From: Aeriscardovia sp.
Lineage (GTDB): Bacteria > Actinomycetota > Actinomycetes > Actinomycetales > Bifidobacteriaceae
Reading direction: 5' to 3'
Assembly: GCA_017632945.1 (NCBI GenBank)
Contig: JAGBQH010000010.1
Coordinates: forward strand, 1 to 54,413
Length of the DNA stretch: 54,413 nucleotides
Both the position numbers and the translations under genes were made by a program. The first letter of the stretch is position 1. Each line of letters starts with the position of its first letter. The notes beneath the pieces are model-generated. The model was not told where the DNA came from. It saw only the letters and a program-made list of their open reading frames with translations, and did not search any database. Below, one piece after another: positions 7,789 to 16,354 of the stretch.

Positions 7789-10038
7789 TCAGTCGAGGAA
7801 GAGGAACCAGTTCTTTACGTGGAAGAAAAGCCTGGGTATCTGATTGAAAATATCCCCGTCTCCTGCGTTTACAAAACAGGCAAAGAAATGGAAAAGAATG
7901 GAATAAAGCAGGGCGGAAAAGAGAAGAAGCCTCAAAAGGTAGCCCCACTGAATGTAGTGAGGGTTGGAATCGGTTAGGGAAAGAAGGGGCAAAACCCCCA
8001 CGATAAAGAGGAAGGCCGTAGGAGCTCCAAAGTCACACACGTAGTGCTGCATGAGGCCCGCCAGGTAAGAATCTGCCAGAGCCGCCAAAAGAATCCAAAA
8101 AAGCGTAAAGCCCATGAGGGAAATAAGTCCTCTTCGGGCCGAGTACACTCCGTATCCTTCATCTTTGAGAACGGAAACCGTATCGGCCTTCCTCCTTCTT
8201 GAAAAAGTCCAGGGAATTAGGAAGAGGAAGAAGAACGCCGGGGTCAGGGCCGAAAACAGGCCGCCAATCCACGGGCCCTCCCACTGCCAGACTTGAAGGT
8301 TGGCAGGAGGCTCAAAGACAAAGGGAAAGGCCGCTTGGAGGCTGGCGGGCTCAAACAGGTAGTAGTAAAGGACGGAAAGGGTGCCCATCTTGGGCCACTT
8401 TTCCTTTTCTACGTCGTAGACCGTCAACTGGTAAGTATTTCCAAAAGTAAAGGGAGAACCAAACCTTGCGTGGTTGTAGGCCAGAAGAAGAGGAAAGACG
8501 AAGCAGTAAGGCAGGCAGATAAAAATGGAGGGAAGAATTGACCTCTTGCTGAAAAGCGATCTGTCCTTAAATACGCTTCTCCAAAATATCGCTATTGCAA
8601 GGATTGAGGCTATTTCAAACTGAGGGCGGGAGCCCAAATTGGAAGCCATGAAAAGAGATCCGAAAAAGGCCCACCAGGAATTTATGTGGGGAAGGCCTTT
8701 TTTTCTCCTTTTTGACATTTCCCAGCACCAGAGCCCAAAGAAGGTGAAAAAGAAGGAGCAGGTAATGGGGATGGCGTAGGTGTCGGCCTGAAAGACCTCA
8801 AAAAACAGCCCACACCCTATGGCGCAGATCCATGTGACAAGAAGGCAGGATCCCGGGCTGCACTCTTTCAAGTGATCTTTTGCAACTTTAAAGACAAGGA
8901 GGGTGAGAGAAATTAGTGAAAGAAGGGAAAAGATAAGGGCCGCGTCAGCTGTAGGAAGGCTTCTTCCTCCGCTGATTAAAGCAAACGGGACAAAGAGCAG
9001 GAGGGCCGGAATCACTCCAAAGTAGCAGTAGTACTTTCCATGGTAAAAGGCGCAATCCCAATACACGGTTATGCCGCTCTTTCCGGGGTGCTCCCAGATG
9101 GCGTGCCATGCGGCGTAGTTATAGGGATTTTTCAAAGCTGAAAGCTGAGGGTTTACGGGGTAGTCCAAAGACAGCCTGCCGTGCAAAAGCGACTTAGCAA
9201 GTATGTCGTAGACTTCGTAAGGCGCTCCTCCCACGTCTCCCACATATATTCTTCTGGCCTCGAAGATATACCAAATGCCTACGTAGAAGGCCATCAAAAG
9301 TAGGGTGGAAAGAACGATGAGCGAAGTCTGAAATAGGGAACGCAGGTCGAGATCCAACCTATAGAGGGGGGAAGAGGGGCCTAGAAAAAGCGCAAGGATC
9401 ACAAAGAGGAGCATGAGCAAGATCCTCAGCGGACTTGCATCAAAGGGCACCCTGGGGTTGATGACGGCCCCGTAGAATACGAAGAGTTTTCCGGTATCGG
9501 CCCGGACCTGAATCTGAATATGCTTGTAGGCTCCGGAAGTGTTTATGTAGAGGGAAGTGGGGCAGGAGGGGTTTAAAAGCTGCCAGTAGTTTGAGGGATG
9601 GGGATCGGAAGAGCCCTCAAGGTAGCTCACCACTCTAAACTGCATGCCCGGCGTATCTTTAAGTCCCGGGTTTGCTATCAGGCGCACAAACTTTATTGGG
9701 GTTTTGGACTGCAGATCAATATTTACCTGAGGGTCGACAACTTCCCTTCCGGACTTTTTCGCCTCGTTTTTTGAATCCATCGCCAAACCCTGGGTATTGG
9801 AGGAGGAAAGCGTCTCAAATGAAGGAGAGGCGGAAATCGTCTCCCAAAAAGGAAGATTGAAAATAAAGATTTCCAAAAGGGCAGCTAAGGCGAGGCAGAA
9901 AATCAAAAACTTCCATCTGCGCTTTGCAAAGATCTTCCATCCCGATCCCATCTCTGAAAAATTCAGATGAAGTGTCCTCCTACGATGCGGAAGGGAAGTT
10001 TGCCCTTTTTTTGCTTTCAGGGTCGAAATCAAAGCCAT
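7789..10038 (-). CDS. Large GT-C-like integral membrane protein, paralogue A
   Basis: A 749-residue membrane protein, one of three paralogues in the window (others at 44868-47183 and 47194-49431). The order is a cytoplasmic basic N-terminus, one transmembrane helix (FLIFCLALAALLEIFIFNLPFW), an extracytoplasmic beta-rich domain of about 130 residues, then about ten further membrane helices. Shared landmarks are AKSLLHGRLSLDYPV, YHGKYYCYFGVIPALL and a C-terminal NWFLFLD. The first resembles the 'A..LL.G.L' loop of GT-C enzymes, which use polyprenyl-phosphate sugars outside the membrane, so a glycan-modifying role is likely but unproven. The ATG at 10038 has GGAAAG upstream; a TTG at 10050 is less likely. 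Unlike its two paralogues it lies far from the polysaccharide cluster, divergent to thioredoxin. Confidence 0.75.
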   Translation of the reverse strand: MALISTLKAKKGQTSLPHRRRTLHLNFSEMGSGWKIFAKRRWKFLIFCLALAALLEIFIFNLPFWETISASPSFETLSSSNTQGLAMDSKNEAKKSGREVVDPQVNIDLQSKTPIKFVRLIANPGLKDTPGMQFRVVSYLEGSSDPHPSNYWQLLNPSCPTSLYINTSGAYKHIQIQVRADTGKLFVFYGAVINPRVPFDASPLRILLMLLFVILALFLGPSSPLYRLDLDLRSLFQTSLIVLSTLLLMAFYVGIWYIFEARRIYVGDVGGAPYEVYDILAKSLLHGRLSLDYPVNPQLSALKNPYNYAAWHAIWEHPGKSGITVYWDCAFYHGKYYCYFGVIPALLLFVPFALISGGRSLPTADAALIFSLLSLISLTLLVFKVAKDHLKECSPGSCLLVTWICAIGCGLFFEVFQADTYAIPITCSFFFTFFGLWCWEMSKRRKKGLPHINSWWAFFGSLFMASNLGSRPQFEIASILAIAIFWRSVFKDRSLFSKRSILPSIFICLPYCFVFPLLLAYNHARFGSPFTFGNTYQLTVYDVEKEKWPKMGTLSVLYYYLFEPASLQAAFPFVFEPPANLQVWQWEGPWIGGLFSALTPAFFFLFLIPWTFSRRRKADTVSVLKDEGYGVYSARRGLISLMGFTLFWILLAALADSYLAGLMQHYVCDFGAPTAFLFIVGVLPLLSLTDSNPHYIQWGYLLRLLLFSALLYSILFHFFACFVNAGDGDIFNQIPRLFFHVKNWFLFLD

Positions 10039-10182
10039 GCGTCTTTCCAATAAAAAACCATTGAGTATACATTCTATAACTTTACAGATTTTCTTATTTT
10101 CATCTGCAACTAAAAGCCATGAATTAGAATGAATATCGCGCCGAGCCCTAAGGGGCAGGGGCGATTACTAAAAGGAGCAAAT

Positions 10183-10500
10183 ATGGCTACTCAGACTTTT
10201 GACAAGTCTTCATTTGAAAAGGCGATTTCCGAGAATGGCGTAGTCTTGGTAGATTTTTGGGCTACCTGGTGCCCGCCTTGCAGAGCTTTCGGACCGATCT
10301 ATGAAAAGTCATCCGAAGAGCACCCCGATTTCGTATATGGAAAAGTTGACGTGGACGACAACCAGGACCTTGCAGCCCAGTATTCTGTCCAAGCCATCCC
10401 CACTCTCATGATTGTGAAAGACGGAAACGTAGTCTACAAGAAGGCAGGAGCCCTCAACGCCGAGCAGCTCGAAGCTAAAATTAAGGAAGCAACTAAGTAA
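10183..10500 (+). CDS. trxA: Thioredoxin (CPPC active site)
   Basis: A 105-residue protein of standard thioredoxin length and fold: LVDFWATWCPPCRAFGP contains the redox pair Cys30/Cys33, followed by DVDDNQDLAAQYSVQAIPTLMI with the conserved cis-proline. It reduces protein disulfides in the cytoplasm with electrons from thioredoxin reductase. The dipeptide between the cysteines is PP rather than the classical GP, which in other thioredoxin-fold proteins shifts the redox potential; the effect here is inferred. AAAGGAG lies six bases before the ATG at 10183, so longer frames from 10129 are rejected. The G5/transglycosylase gene follows after 18 bases and may be cotranscribed. Confidence 0.92.
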   Translation: MATQTFDKSSFEKAISENGVVLVDFWATWCPPCRAFGPIYEKSSEEHPDFVYGKVDVDDNQDLAAQYSVQAIPTLMIVKDGNVVYKKAGALNAEQLEAKIKEATK

Positions 10501-10518
10501 GAAGGGGGAAAAAGATAG

Positions 10519-11562
10519 ATGGCGAATCATCGAGGTCAAAAGGGATCTTTTTTTAAGCCTAAGATATTCGTCATCGCCTTGGCCGTGGCGGCTGCCGTAT
10601 GCCTTTTAGGCTGGGCCGGCTTTGCCATGGACAGAACCTATTCAAAAAATAAGTCGCTTTCTTCAGCTTTTATCCCTGCTCCCTCCCAATCGGAAGAGGG
10701 TTCTTTCATTACAGAAGGGGCAGGAGGAGTCGACCCCGGAACTTCCTATATAAAGGTCGTAATTAACGGCCAGTCAAGGTTTGTATTCGGGATGCACTTT
10801 ACAGATGTAAAGTCTGTACTTCAAGAGGGAAACATCACCCTGCAACAGGGCGACAGCATCTCCCCTTCCCTTTCCTCCCCTGTAAATGAAAATACAGTCA
10901 TTACCATAGAGAGCCCCAACTCACAAATCAGCACCCAAGACACCCCCATTGCCTATAATGTCATTACCAAAAATGATCCAAGCATGCAGGTGGGAACTGA
11001 AAAAGTTTCGGTTCAGGGCAAGGACGGCGTCATGCAGACTACAAAGCTTGTAAGGCGCACGGGCTCTAAAGTTACTTTTTCAAATACCATAGTTTCATTC
11101 GTTAAAACGGCCCCCACAAATGAAGTAATCCTGATAGGCACGCAGCCTGCAGCAAGCCAGTCTTCTTCCCAGTCCTCTTCTACTTCCTCTTCTTCATCCT
11201 CATCGTCATCTTCTTCCGCTTCCTCGTCTTCTTCCCAGGCTTCATCTTCTTCCATCGGAACTACTCAGGCAGTAGGAAGCCCGCAAAAAATTGCCCAGCA
11301 GATGCTTGAAGAGCACGGCTGGGGCGCGGAACAGTTTACGTGCCTTGTAGAACTGTGGCAAAAAGAGTCCGGCTGGAGCGTGACAGCTGAAAATCCATCT
11401 GGCGCATACGGCATTCCCCAGGCGTTGCCTGGAAGCAAAATGGGGCCCGGATGGCAGACCAGCGCCACGGTGCAAATTTCATGGGGCCTTGAATATATAG
11501 CCACCCGCTATGGGACTCCCTGCGGGGCGTGGGCTCACGAAGTAGCGGATAACTGGTACTAA
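10519..11562 (+). CDS. Cell-wall lytic transglycosylase-like protein with G5 domain (Rpf-like)
   Basis: A 347-residue exported protein. Residues about 15-36 form an N-terminal membrane or signal-anchor helix. They are followed by a ubiquitin-like DUF348 module (SYIKVVINGQSRFVF...), a G5 domain (about 140-210, ending EVILIGTQ), an almost pure serine linker (about 213-247), and a lysozyme/SLT-like domain from about 255 to the end. LVELWQKESGW contains the expected catalytic Glu and ENPSGAYGIPQALPGSKM the expected substrate loop. This architecture is that of resuscitation-promoting-factor-like peptidoglycan hydrolases of Actinobacteria, and the protein should cleave peptidoglycan glycan strands during growth or division. 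It is separated from the convergent gene by two nested terminators. Confidence 0.88.
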   Translation: MANHRGQKGSFFKPKIFVIALAVAAAVCLLGWAGFAMDRTYSKNKSLSSAFIPAPSQSEEGSFITEGAGGVDPGTSYIKVVINGQSRFVFGMHFTDVKSVLQEGNITLQQGDSISPSLSSPVNENTVITIESPNSQISTQDTPIAYNVITKNDPSMQVGTEKVSVQGKDGVMQTTKLVRRTGSKVTFSNTIVSFVKTAPTNEVILIGTQPAASQSSSQSSSTSSSSSSSSSSSASSSSSQASSSSIGTTQAVGSPQKIAQQMLEEHGWGAEQFTCLVELWQKESGWSVTAENPSGAYGIPQALPGSKMGPGWQTSATVQISWGLEYIATRYGTPCGAWAHEVADNWY

Positions 11563-11593
11563 AAAAATCTAAGAGGGAGGGCCTTCTTAGATT
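11561..11593 (-). terminator. Terminator of the minus-strand threonine-motif membrane protein gene
   Basis: Read on the minus strand, AATCTAAGA and TCTTAGATT form a nine-base-pair stem with a ten-base loop followed by seven T (complement of 11561-11567). It lies beyond the plus-strand gene's terminator, so each of the two convergent genes has its own hairpin. Confidence 0.7.
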
Positions 11594-11595
11594 CT

Positions 11596-11620
11596 GCGGG
11601 GCGGGTGCCCCGCCTTTTTT
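11596..11620 (+). terminator. Terminator of the G5/lytic transglycosylase gene
   Basis: GCGGGGC (11596-11602) and GCCCCGC (11607-11613) form a seven-base-pair GC stem with a four-base loop followed by six T. It ends exactly at the stop codon of the convergent gene. Confidence 0.85.
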
Positions 11621-13085
11621 ATTGCTTTTTGGCAGCTTGTTTTTGAGGGGTAGAAGCTGATGAAGAGGAAGCTGAAGAAGAGGTGGAGGAAGCAGAGTTG
11701 GAGCCTTCAAGATTTCCCTGGGTAGGCCCTGCCATAGTCCGATTGTAGGAATCGGCCCCGCTACCCGTGAGGGGGGTGGATGCGGAAGAGGAAGTAGAAG
11801 AAGGCTGCGGGGAACTGGATTTTGTCTCCTGCTGGGCTTCCTTTTGCTGCTGCTTTAAACTGTTGAGCTTTTGCTGCTCATACTGCTGGGCGCTGGCAGT
11901 TACTTTTTCTACGGCCTCCTGAAGGGAAGTTTGAGCTGTAGACATCTGCGAGGCTGTAGAGGAGCTGTCTTCTTCCACGCTTTTGGCCTCCGTCAGCGCT
12001 TTTTGAAGAGCTGTGATTGTGGAAGGATCGGATACGGCTCCGTTATTTTGCGCCAAAGCCTGCTGGGCCGCGGTTATAGCCTTGGAAAGGGAGGACTTGG
12101 CGCTTTGCAAGGCTGCGGTGGCCTGGGATGTCTTAAGGGCCTGGATATCGGACTGGGTTTTGCTTACAAGCGAATTAATCTGTTCGACTGCCTGATTCAT
12201 GGACTGGGCGTTGGAATTGAGGAGGGCAGCGGAAGCGGAAGCGGGGCAGGAAACCGGCACGGGAAGGGTGGTATCAATATCGGACTGGAGGGCTGAAACC
12301 AGGCTGCTTCCGCTCTGAGAATAGACGACAGAATCTAACTCCGACTGGGCGGAGGCTATGACCTGCCTGGCGCTGTCGGAGGCATTGGTGAGCTGAGTTT
12401 GAATCTGCTGGCATGTCTCCAGGGCCCTTTGCCTTCTGTTGGTGCTCCACCACCACCATCCTCCAAATCCCAGGCAGATCAAAACGGCCAGGATGACTAT
12501 GAGGGCTATCCATCCGCCCTTGCCGTTCCTTTCCCCTTTTTCCTTCTTCTTTCTCTTTTTGGGAGATTGGTATATAGAGTCTTGTCCATAGACGCCGGGC
12601 GTGCTTGGAGGAGGGGTAAAAGCCGCCTGGGCCGAAGAGGGGAAAGCCTCCGAGAAGTCATAAGTGCCGGTTCCCGAGTCGTCGTAGGAGACATCATTGT
12701 CGTAATCTATATATCCAAAGTCTTCGGGGGTGGCTTTCGTTTCAGCTTTACCATAATCTCCCCCGTCCCCTACGGCCCCTAAATACATGGTGGTTTCAGC
12801 AGGGTTTTCCTCTTCTTTAGAAGAAGAGGATGGGGAAATCACCTGAGTTTCTTCGTCATTTGCCCCATACCCTGCAGGGGCCATCCCCACTCTTGTGGCC
12901 TCTTCATCCCCTGACGGGCGGGCCGGGGGCATTATGTGGGTCTGAGTAACCGGAGAGATTACCTGGGTTTCCTCTTCATTTTTAGATTTAGAGGGGAGCG
13001 GAACGCTGGGTTTGCTGGAATGCGATGGATCGGGCGGAATTGGAGGGATGGCCTGAGTCTCTTCATTATCACCATTACTATTCAT
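11619..13085 (-). CDS. Single-pass membrane protein with repeated phospho-threonine-like motifs
   Basis: A 488-residue protein of no recognised family. The N-terminal about 170 residues are disordered and Pro/Ser/Asp-rich and repeat an acidic threonine motif: NEETQAI, EEETQVI, DEEATRV, DEETQVI and PAETTMYL. Such E-E-T-Q-V sites in Actinobacteria are typical targets of PknB-like kinases and ligands of FHA domains; this role is inferred. A basic stretch (KKRKKKEKGERNGKGG) precedes one transmembrane helix (WIALIVILAVLICLGFGGWWWW). The outer part is a helical coiled-coil region with few aromatic residues (about 225-420), ending in a Ser/Thr tail. The ATG at 13085 follows GGAGG by nine bases. The topology suggests an envelope protein that links cytoplasmic signalling to the wall. 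Confidence 0.7.
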   Translation of the reverse strand: MNSNGDNEETQAIPPIPPDPSHSSKPSVPLPSKSKNEEETQVISPVTQTHIMPPARPSGDEEATRVGMAPAGYGANDEETQVISPSSSSKEEENPAETTMYLGAVGDGGDYGKAETKATPEDFGYIDYDNDVSYDDSGTGTYDFSEAFPSSAQAAFTPPPSTPGVYGQDSIYQSPKKRKKKEKGERNGKGGWIALIVILAVLICLGFGGWWWWSTNRRQRALETCQQIQTQLTNASDSARQVIASAQSELDSVVYSQSGSSLVSALQSDIDTTLPVPVSCPASASAALLNSNAQSMNQAVEQINSLVSKTQSDIQALKTSQATAALQSAKSSLSKAITAAQQALAQNNGAVSDPSTITALQKALTEAKSVEEDSSSTASQMSTAQTSLQEAVEKVTASAQQYEQQKLNSLKQQQKEAQQETKSSSPQPSSTSSSASTPLTGSGADSYNRTMAGPTQGNLEGSNSASSTSSSASSSSASTPQKQAAKKQ

Positions 13086-13183
13086 AAATCGGAATCCTCC
13101 AAAATTGCCCTGTTGATACTGTGACTTATCTTATATGCAAAATAATAGAAAAAATGACAACTCTGCAAAATCCCATAAAAAAG

Positions 13184-13257
13184 TGCCCCCACAGGGACTC
13201 GAACCCTGGACACGCGGATTAAGAGTCCGCTGCTCTAGCCAACTGAGCTATGGAGGC
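13184..13257 (-). tRNA. tRNA-Lys (anticodon CTT)
   Basis: On the minus strand a full cloverleaf is readable. The acceptor stem is GCCTCCA/TGGGGGC with discriminator A, the D arm contains AGCTCAGTTGGCTAGAGC, the anticodon stem GCGGA/TCCGC encloses loop CTCTTAA (anticodon CTT), and the T arm contains GGTTCGAGTCC. The 3' CCA is not encoded. Confidence 0.96.
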
Positions 13258-13289
13258 GACATCCAAGATTGTAGCACAGGTTTTTTCCT

Positions 13290-14687
13290 TTATACAACCC
13301 TGGGAAGAAAGGTAGTAGGAGCTAGGGTAAGACGGATATTTGCCACTTTAGATCCCGTATTTAAGGAGATGGATCTTACGGTTATGGTGCGCTTTGAAAA
13401 CTTTTTAAAGTCATCATCGGTAAGGGTGGATGGAGACTTTACGACGTTTACTATAAATTCCTTAAGATCTGCTCCCTCAGCTTTTGCCTGGGAGGCGGCT
13501 TGAAGATAAGCCTTTTTAAAGGCCTTCGTAAATTTCACCCTTCCCAAAGGAACGCCGTAAAAGGCAGAACAGATATAGGAAATTTTTGAGATTAGGGGAA
13601 GAGAGCCCTTATACGCCCCTCTCTTCATGCCCCTTTGCCCTTCTAGAAGCGATAGGAATTTTTTCCCTACAGCCAAAAGCTCCTTTTCTTCATCCTTTGC
13701 GGGGTTTAAAGCCATTCCTCTAGAAGGCGCCTTTCTCTCTTCCCCCTCAAAAACGTTTAAGAGGGGGAGGGAAAAAAGTCCAAGGTTGCCAAGACACCTT
13801 TCCCCCTGAAGAATTCTCCATTCGTACGGGCCTTCTCCGCTTTCCTTTCTCCTCACTACTACAGCTCCTACGGGAAGGGCGCAGCCCTTCTTTGATGCGA
13901 CTTCCAGGTATTTTTGCATCCCCATATCAAAACCGTAGCCCGCCTCCATAAGCACCCAATCGTATTTTGAGAGGGCCAGCCTAAGGGCGCACAGTCCCGG
14001 AATCCCCAGGGAAACGTTTGCAAAGGGCCCGCAGTACATGAGGACAGGAGAACCCCGAAGAGTGCTCAAAAGGGAAATTTGGAAAGATGGAGACAAAACG
14101 GGCCAGGATGCAAAAATGGGGAGATCTTTTGCCCTCAGGTACTTTCCCCGGCATTTTGCCACGCTCACTTCATCGACGGCTTTTTTGGCCTCTTCTTCTG
14201 AAAGGGAAAGGACCCGTATCTGCTCTATTTCGCAGGTGGGGGTGAGGACAAAGGACTCGCTGTAGGGCCCCGCCTGCACCTTTCTTAGGTATTTTGTCGG
14301 CACGCACGAAGTTCTTGGAAGAAGGATCTCTCCTTCCCCCTCACCCTTTTTTTCTCCAAAGCTCACTAAAAGATTTTGGTATATGCCAACTCTAAGCATC
14401 TGCCCCTCCAGGCCAAAATCAGCCTGAGTAGCTTCTTTTAGGGCAGACTTTCCAACTCCGCTGGCGCCTCCCTTGGCGCCGGCTGCGCTTATGCCCATAC
14501 TGGGCTGCCTTAAAACTGCGCAGGCCGAAGCACCCGCCAGCCTTAAGGCGTCTAAAAGGGCCAGGGTGCAACTGGTTTTGCCTTCTCCCTTTGAGGCAGC
14601 TACAGGGGGAGCTGCGGTTACGAGGACGAGTTTCCCTTTCGCTTTACCGGTTTTAAGAAAGGCGTCTTGGGCGTTAAAATTTGTCAA
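13290..14687 (-). CDS. fhs: Formate-tetrahydrofolate ligase, short and divergent
   Basis: The ATP site SKGEGKTSCTLALLDAL (residues about 33-50) and AVLRQPSMG...GAKGGASG correspond to the P-loop and the RePS-LG/KGGAAGGG signature of formyl-THF synthetase, which joins formate to tetrahydrofolate using ATP. Later GYGFDMGMQKYLEV matches the GFGADLGAEKF motif. At 465 residues it is roughly 40-90 shorter than usual members, and conserved blocks are eroded: GGG(Y) after KGGA is lost, and the usual TMPGLPK near the C-terminus is replaced by APTTFLP. It may be a fast-evolving working enzyme or one losing activity. The TTG start at 14687 follows AGGGG; pepD's terminator ends just 15 bases upstream. Confidence 0.75.
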   Translation of the reverse strand: MTNFNAQDAFLKTGKAKGKLVLVTAAPPVAASKGEGKTSCTLALLDALRLAGASACAVLRQPSMGISAAGAKGGASGVGKSALKEATQADFGLEGQMLRVGIYQNLLVSFGEKKGEGEGEILLPRTSCVPTKYLRKVQAGPYSESFVLTPTCEIEQIRVLSLSEEEAKKAVDEVSVAKCRGKYLRAKDLPIFASWPVLSPSFQISLLSTLRGSPVLMYCGPFANVSLGIPGLCALRLALSKYDWVLMEAGYGFDMGMQKYLEVASKKGCALPVGAVVVRRKESGEGPYEWRILQGERCLGNLGLFSLPLLNVFEGEERKAPSRGMALNPAKDEEKELLAVGKKFLSLLEGQRGMKRGAYKGSLPLISKISYICSAFYGVPLGRVKFTKAFKKAYLQAASQAKAEGADLKEFIVNVVKSPSTLTDDDFKKFSKRTITVRSISLNTGSKVANIRLTLAPTTFLPRVV

Positions 14688-14701
14688 AAAATTCCCCTTT
14701 T

Positions 14702-14739
14702 AAAAAAACTACACCGGAAGGTTTCTCCCGGTGTAGTTT
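14702..14739 (-). terminator. Terminator between pepD and fhs
   Basis: On the minus strand AAACTACACCGG pairs perfectly with CCGGTGTAGTTT (12 base pairs, ten-base loop), followed by a run of T. Only about 14 bases separate its T-run from the fhs start, leaving little room for a separate fhs promoter. Confidence 0.92.
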
Positions 14740-14761
14740 CAAAATTTTGTCTCTTAGTGCT

Positions 14762-16291
14762 TTAGTTGTCGGAAAGGTAGAAGGAGTTGTTCATCTGCAT
14801 GCTGGCAGAGTAGGTAACCTTCTCCAGAAGGTCGTCTGTCTTCTCCTTTATCTGGGCGCAAAGCTTCTCATTGGCTTCTTCGAGGATAGAGTGAACTTCC
14901 TTGTCATCCATCTTGGCGTCCCTAAGGCCCTTCTCCTCTATGAGCTTGTCGGTGTGCATAACGTCATTGTGGCCTATGGCAATGGTGTCGAGCTGGTAGT
15001 TGCTCAGATCCATCTCCATAGAGCTGAAGTGGGCGTCTGCCATGCAGGCTATAAGCCTGTCTTGCCAGTAGAGGTAGTTGGTATCCACCTTGGCCCTGGC
15101 GCCCTCTATGTAATCTACGCTCTTATCGATATTGGTGTAGATGGGCAGAAGGGTTGCGTAAGGAATGGATCCGTAGGCTATCCACTGTATGGCCCTGTAG
15201 CTTTCTCCGGCGTAGGGGCGAATCTGAAGAACGGAAAGCTCGCTGGTACGGTTGATTCCGATAGGCCTGTAGAGCTTGCGGGAAACCTTTGTGCCCTTGG
15301 GTCCATAGGGATCATAAATCGTGGACTGGTAATGGCCAGCCATGCAGTAGTGCACATCCTCTATGGAGATTTTCCTCTCCGGGCTCCTGGACCAGGGGAT
15401 GTCGTCCGATTCGGGGGTGTGGAGGGCCTGGGGGTTATCCCAGTCCTCGTCGTAGGGGTTGAGGTACCTCTGCATGAACCATGCCCTGGGGGTGTTGTAT
15501 ACGTGATCGAGATCGGATCTGGAGCCGAATACATCCCTGGGGTTGAAGTGATCCTGGTCGCCGTCAATGTTGGTGTTGAGGTGGTTGTCCTTTATGAACT
15601 CGCGAAGATCGGGAGAGCACATATAGTTCTTTTGGTCTCCCATGGCGTCAATAAGGTCGAACTCGTCTATTCCCAGCTGGTTAGGCATAGTCACATAGCA
15701 GTCGTCGGGAACCCTCTTTGCGATCCAGTGGTGGCCTCCAATGGTCTCCAGCCACCATATTTCATCTCCATCGCAAAAACCTATTGCGTTGGGTTCGTAA
15801 GTGCCATACTTCTCCAGGAGGAATCCAAGCCTCTTAGCTCCCTCTCTTGCAGTCTTTACGTAGGGAAGGACAATCGTTACAAGATCTTCCTCTCCAATGC
15901 CGCCTGCCACTTCCGGCACGTATCCGCTCTCTCCGGGCTTGCCCTTGGCGGGCTGGAGAGCCACATAGGGATCTGCTCCCAAAACCCTGGAGTTGGTGGT
16001 GATGGTTTCGGTAGCCGTCATGGCCACGTTGGCCGCATTGATTCCGGCCTCGCCCCACACGCCGTCCTGCCTGACAGAATCTGGCACGCAGGTGTAACGG
16101 ATGGGATCGTCTGGCAGTTCAAGCTCAATGTGGCTACATACGGACTTGTAGTGCCTTGGCTGATCTTCGGGCTGGACGACTACGAACTTTTTGACGTTGA
16201 ACATTCCATTGGGAGTGTCTTCGTTTCTAGCCATAATCGTAGAGCCGTCGTAGCTGGCATTTTTACCTACGAGGAGTGTAGTGCATGGCAT
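14762..16291 (-). CDS. pepD: C69-family dipeptidase (PepD type)
   Basis: A 509-residue peptidase of the Ntn-hydrolase C69 family. The N-terminus MPCTTLLVGKNASYDGSTIMARNED carries the Cys (residue 3) that becomes the nucleophile after removal of the short leader, followed by the conserved DGSTI and ARNED. The length, FCDGDEIWWLETIGGHHW and MPNQ are typical of lactobacillar and bifidobacterial dipeptidase A enzymes, which hydrolyse a broad range of dipeptides in the cytoplasm. No signal peptide is present. Its strong terminator lies immediately downstream. Confidence 0.93.
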   Translation of the reverse strand: MPCTTLLVGKNASYDGSTIMARNEDTPNGMFNVKKFVVVQPEDQPRHYKSVCSHIELELPDDPIRYTCVPDSVRQDGVWGEAGINAANVAMTATETITTNSRVLGADPYVALQPAKGKPGESGYVPEVAGGIGEEDLVTIVLPYVKTAREGAKRLGFLLEKYGTYEPNAIGFCDGDEIWWLETIGGHHWIAKRVPDDCYVTMPNQLGIDEFDLIDAMGDQKNYMCSPDLREFIKDNHLNTNIDGDQDHFNPRDVFGSRSDLDHVYNTPRAWFMQRYLNPYDEDWDNPQALHTPESDDIPWSRSPERKISIEDVHYCMAGHYQSTIYDPYGPKGTKVSRKLYRPIGINRTSELSVLQIRPYAGESYRAIQWIAYGSIPYATLLPIYTNIDKSVDYIEGARAKVDTNYLYWQDRLIACMADAHFSSMEMDLSNYQLDTIAIGHNDVMHTDKLIEEKGLRDAKMDDKEVHSILEEANEKLCAQIKEKTDDLLEKVTYSASMQMNNSFYLSDN

Positions 16292-16354
16292 ATCTTTGTC
16301 CTCTTTTCTAGAACTACTTAAACCATTATCAGCTCTTTAATGAGAGAATAACAG

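Noticed and set aside
10129..10182. N-terminal extension of thioredoxin
   Set aside because: AAAGGAG precedes the ATG at 10183, and the extension has no family similarity.
13135..13503. A plus-strand frame with PPQGLEPWTRGLRVRCSSQLSYGG
   Set aside because: This is the well-known false translation across a tRNA gene; the stretch is tRNA-Lys(CTT) on the other strand.
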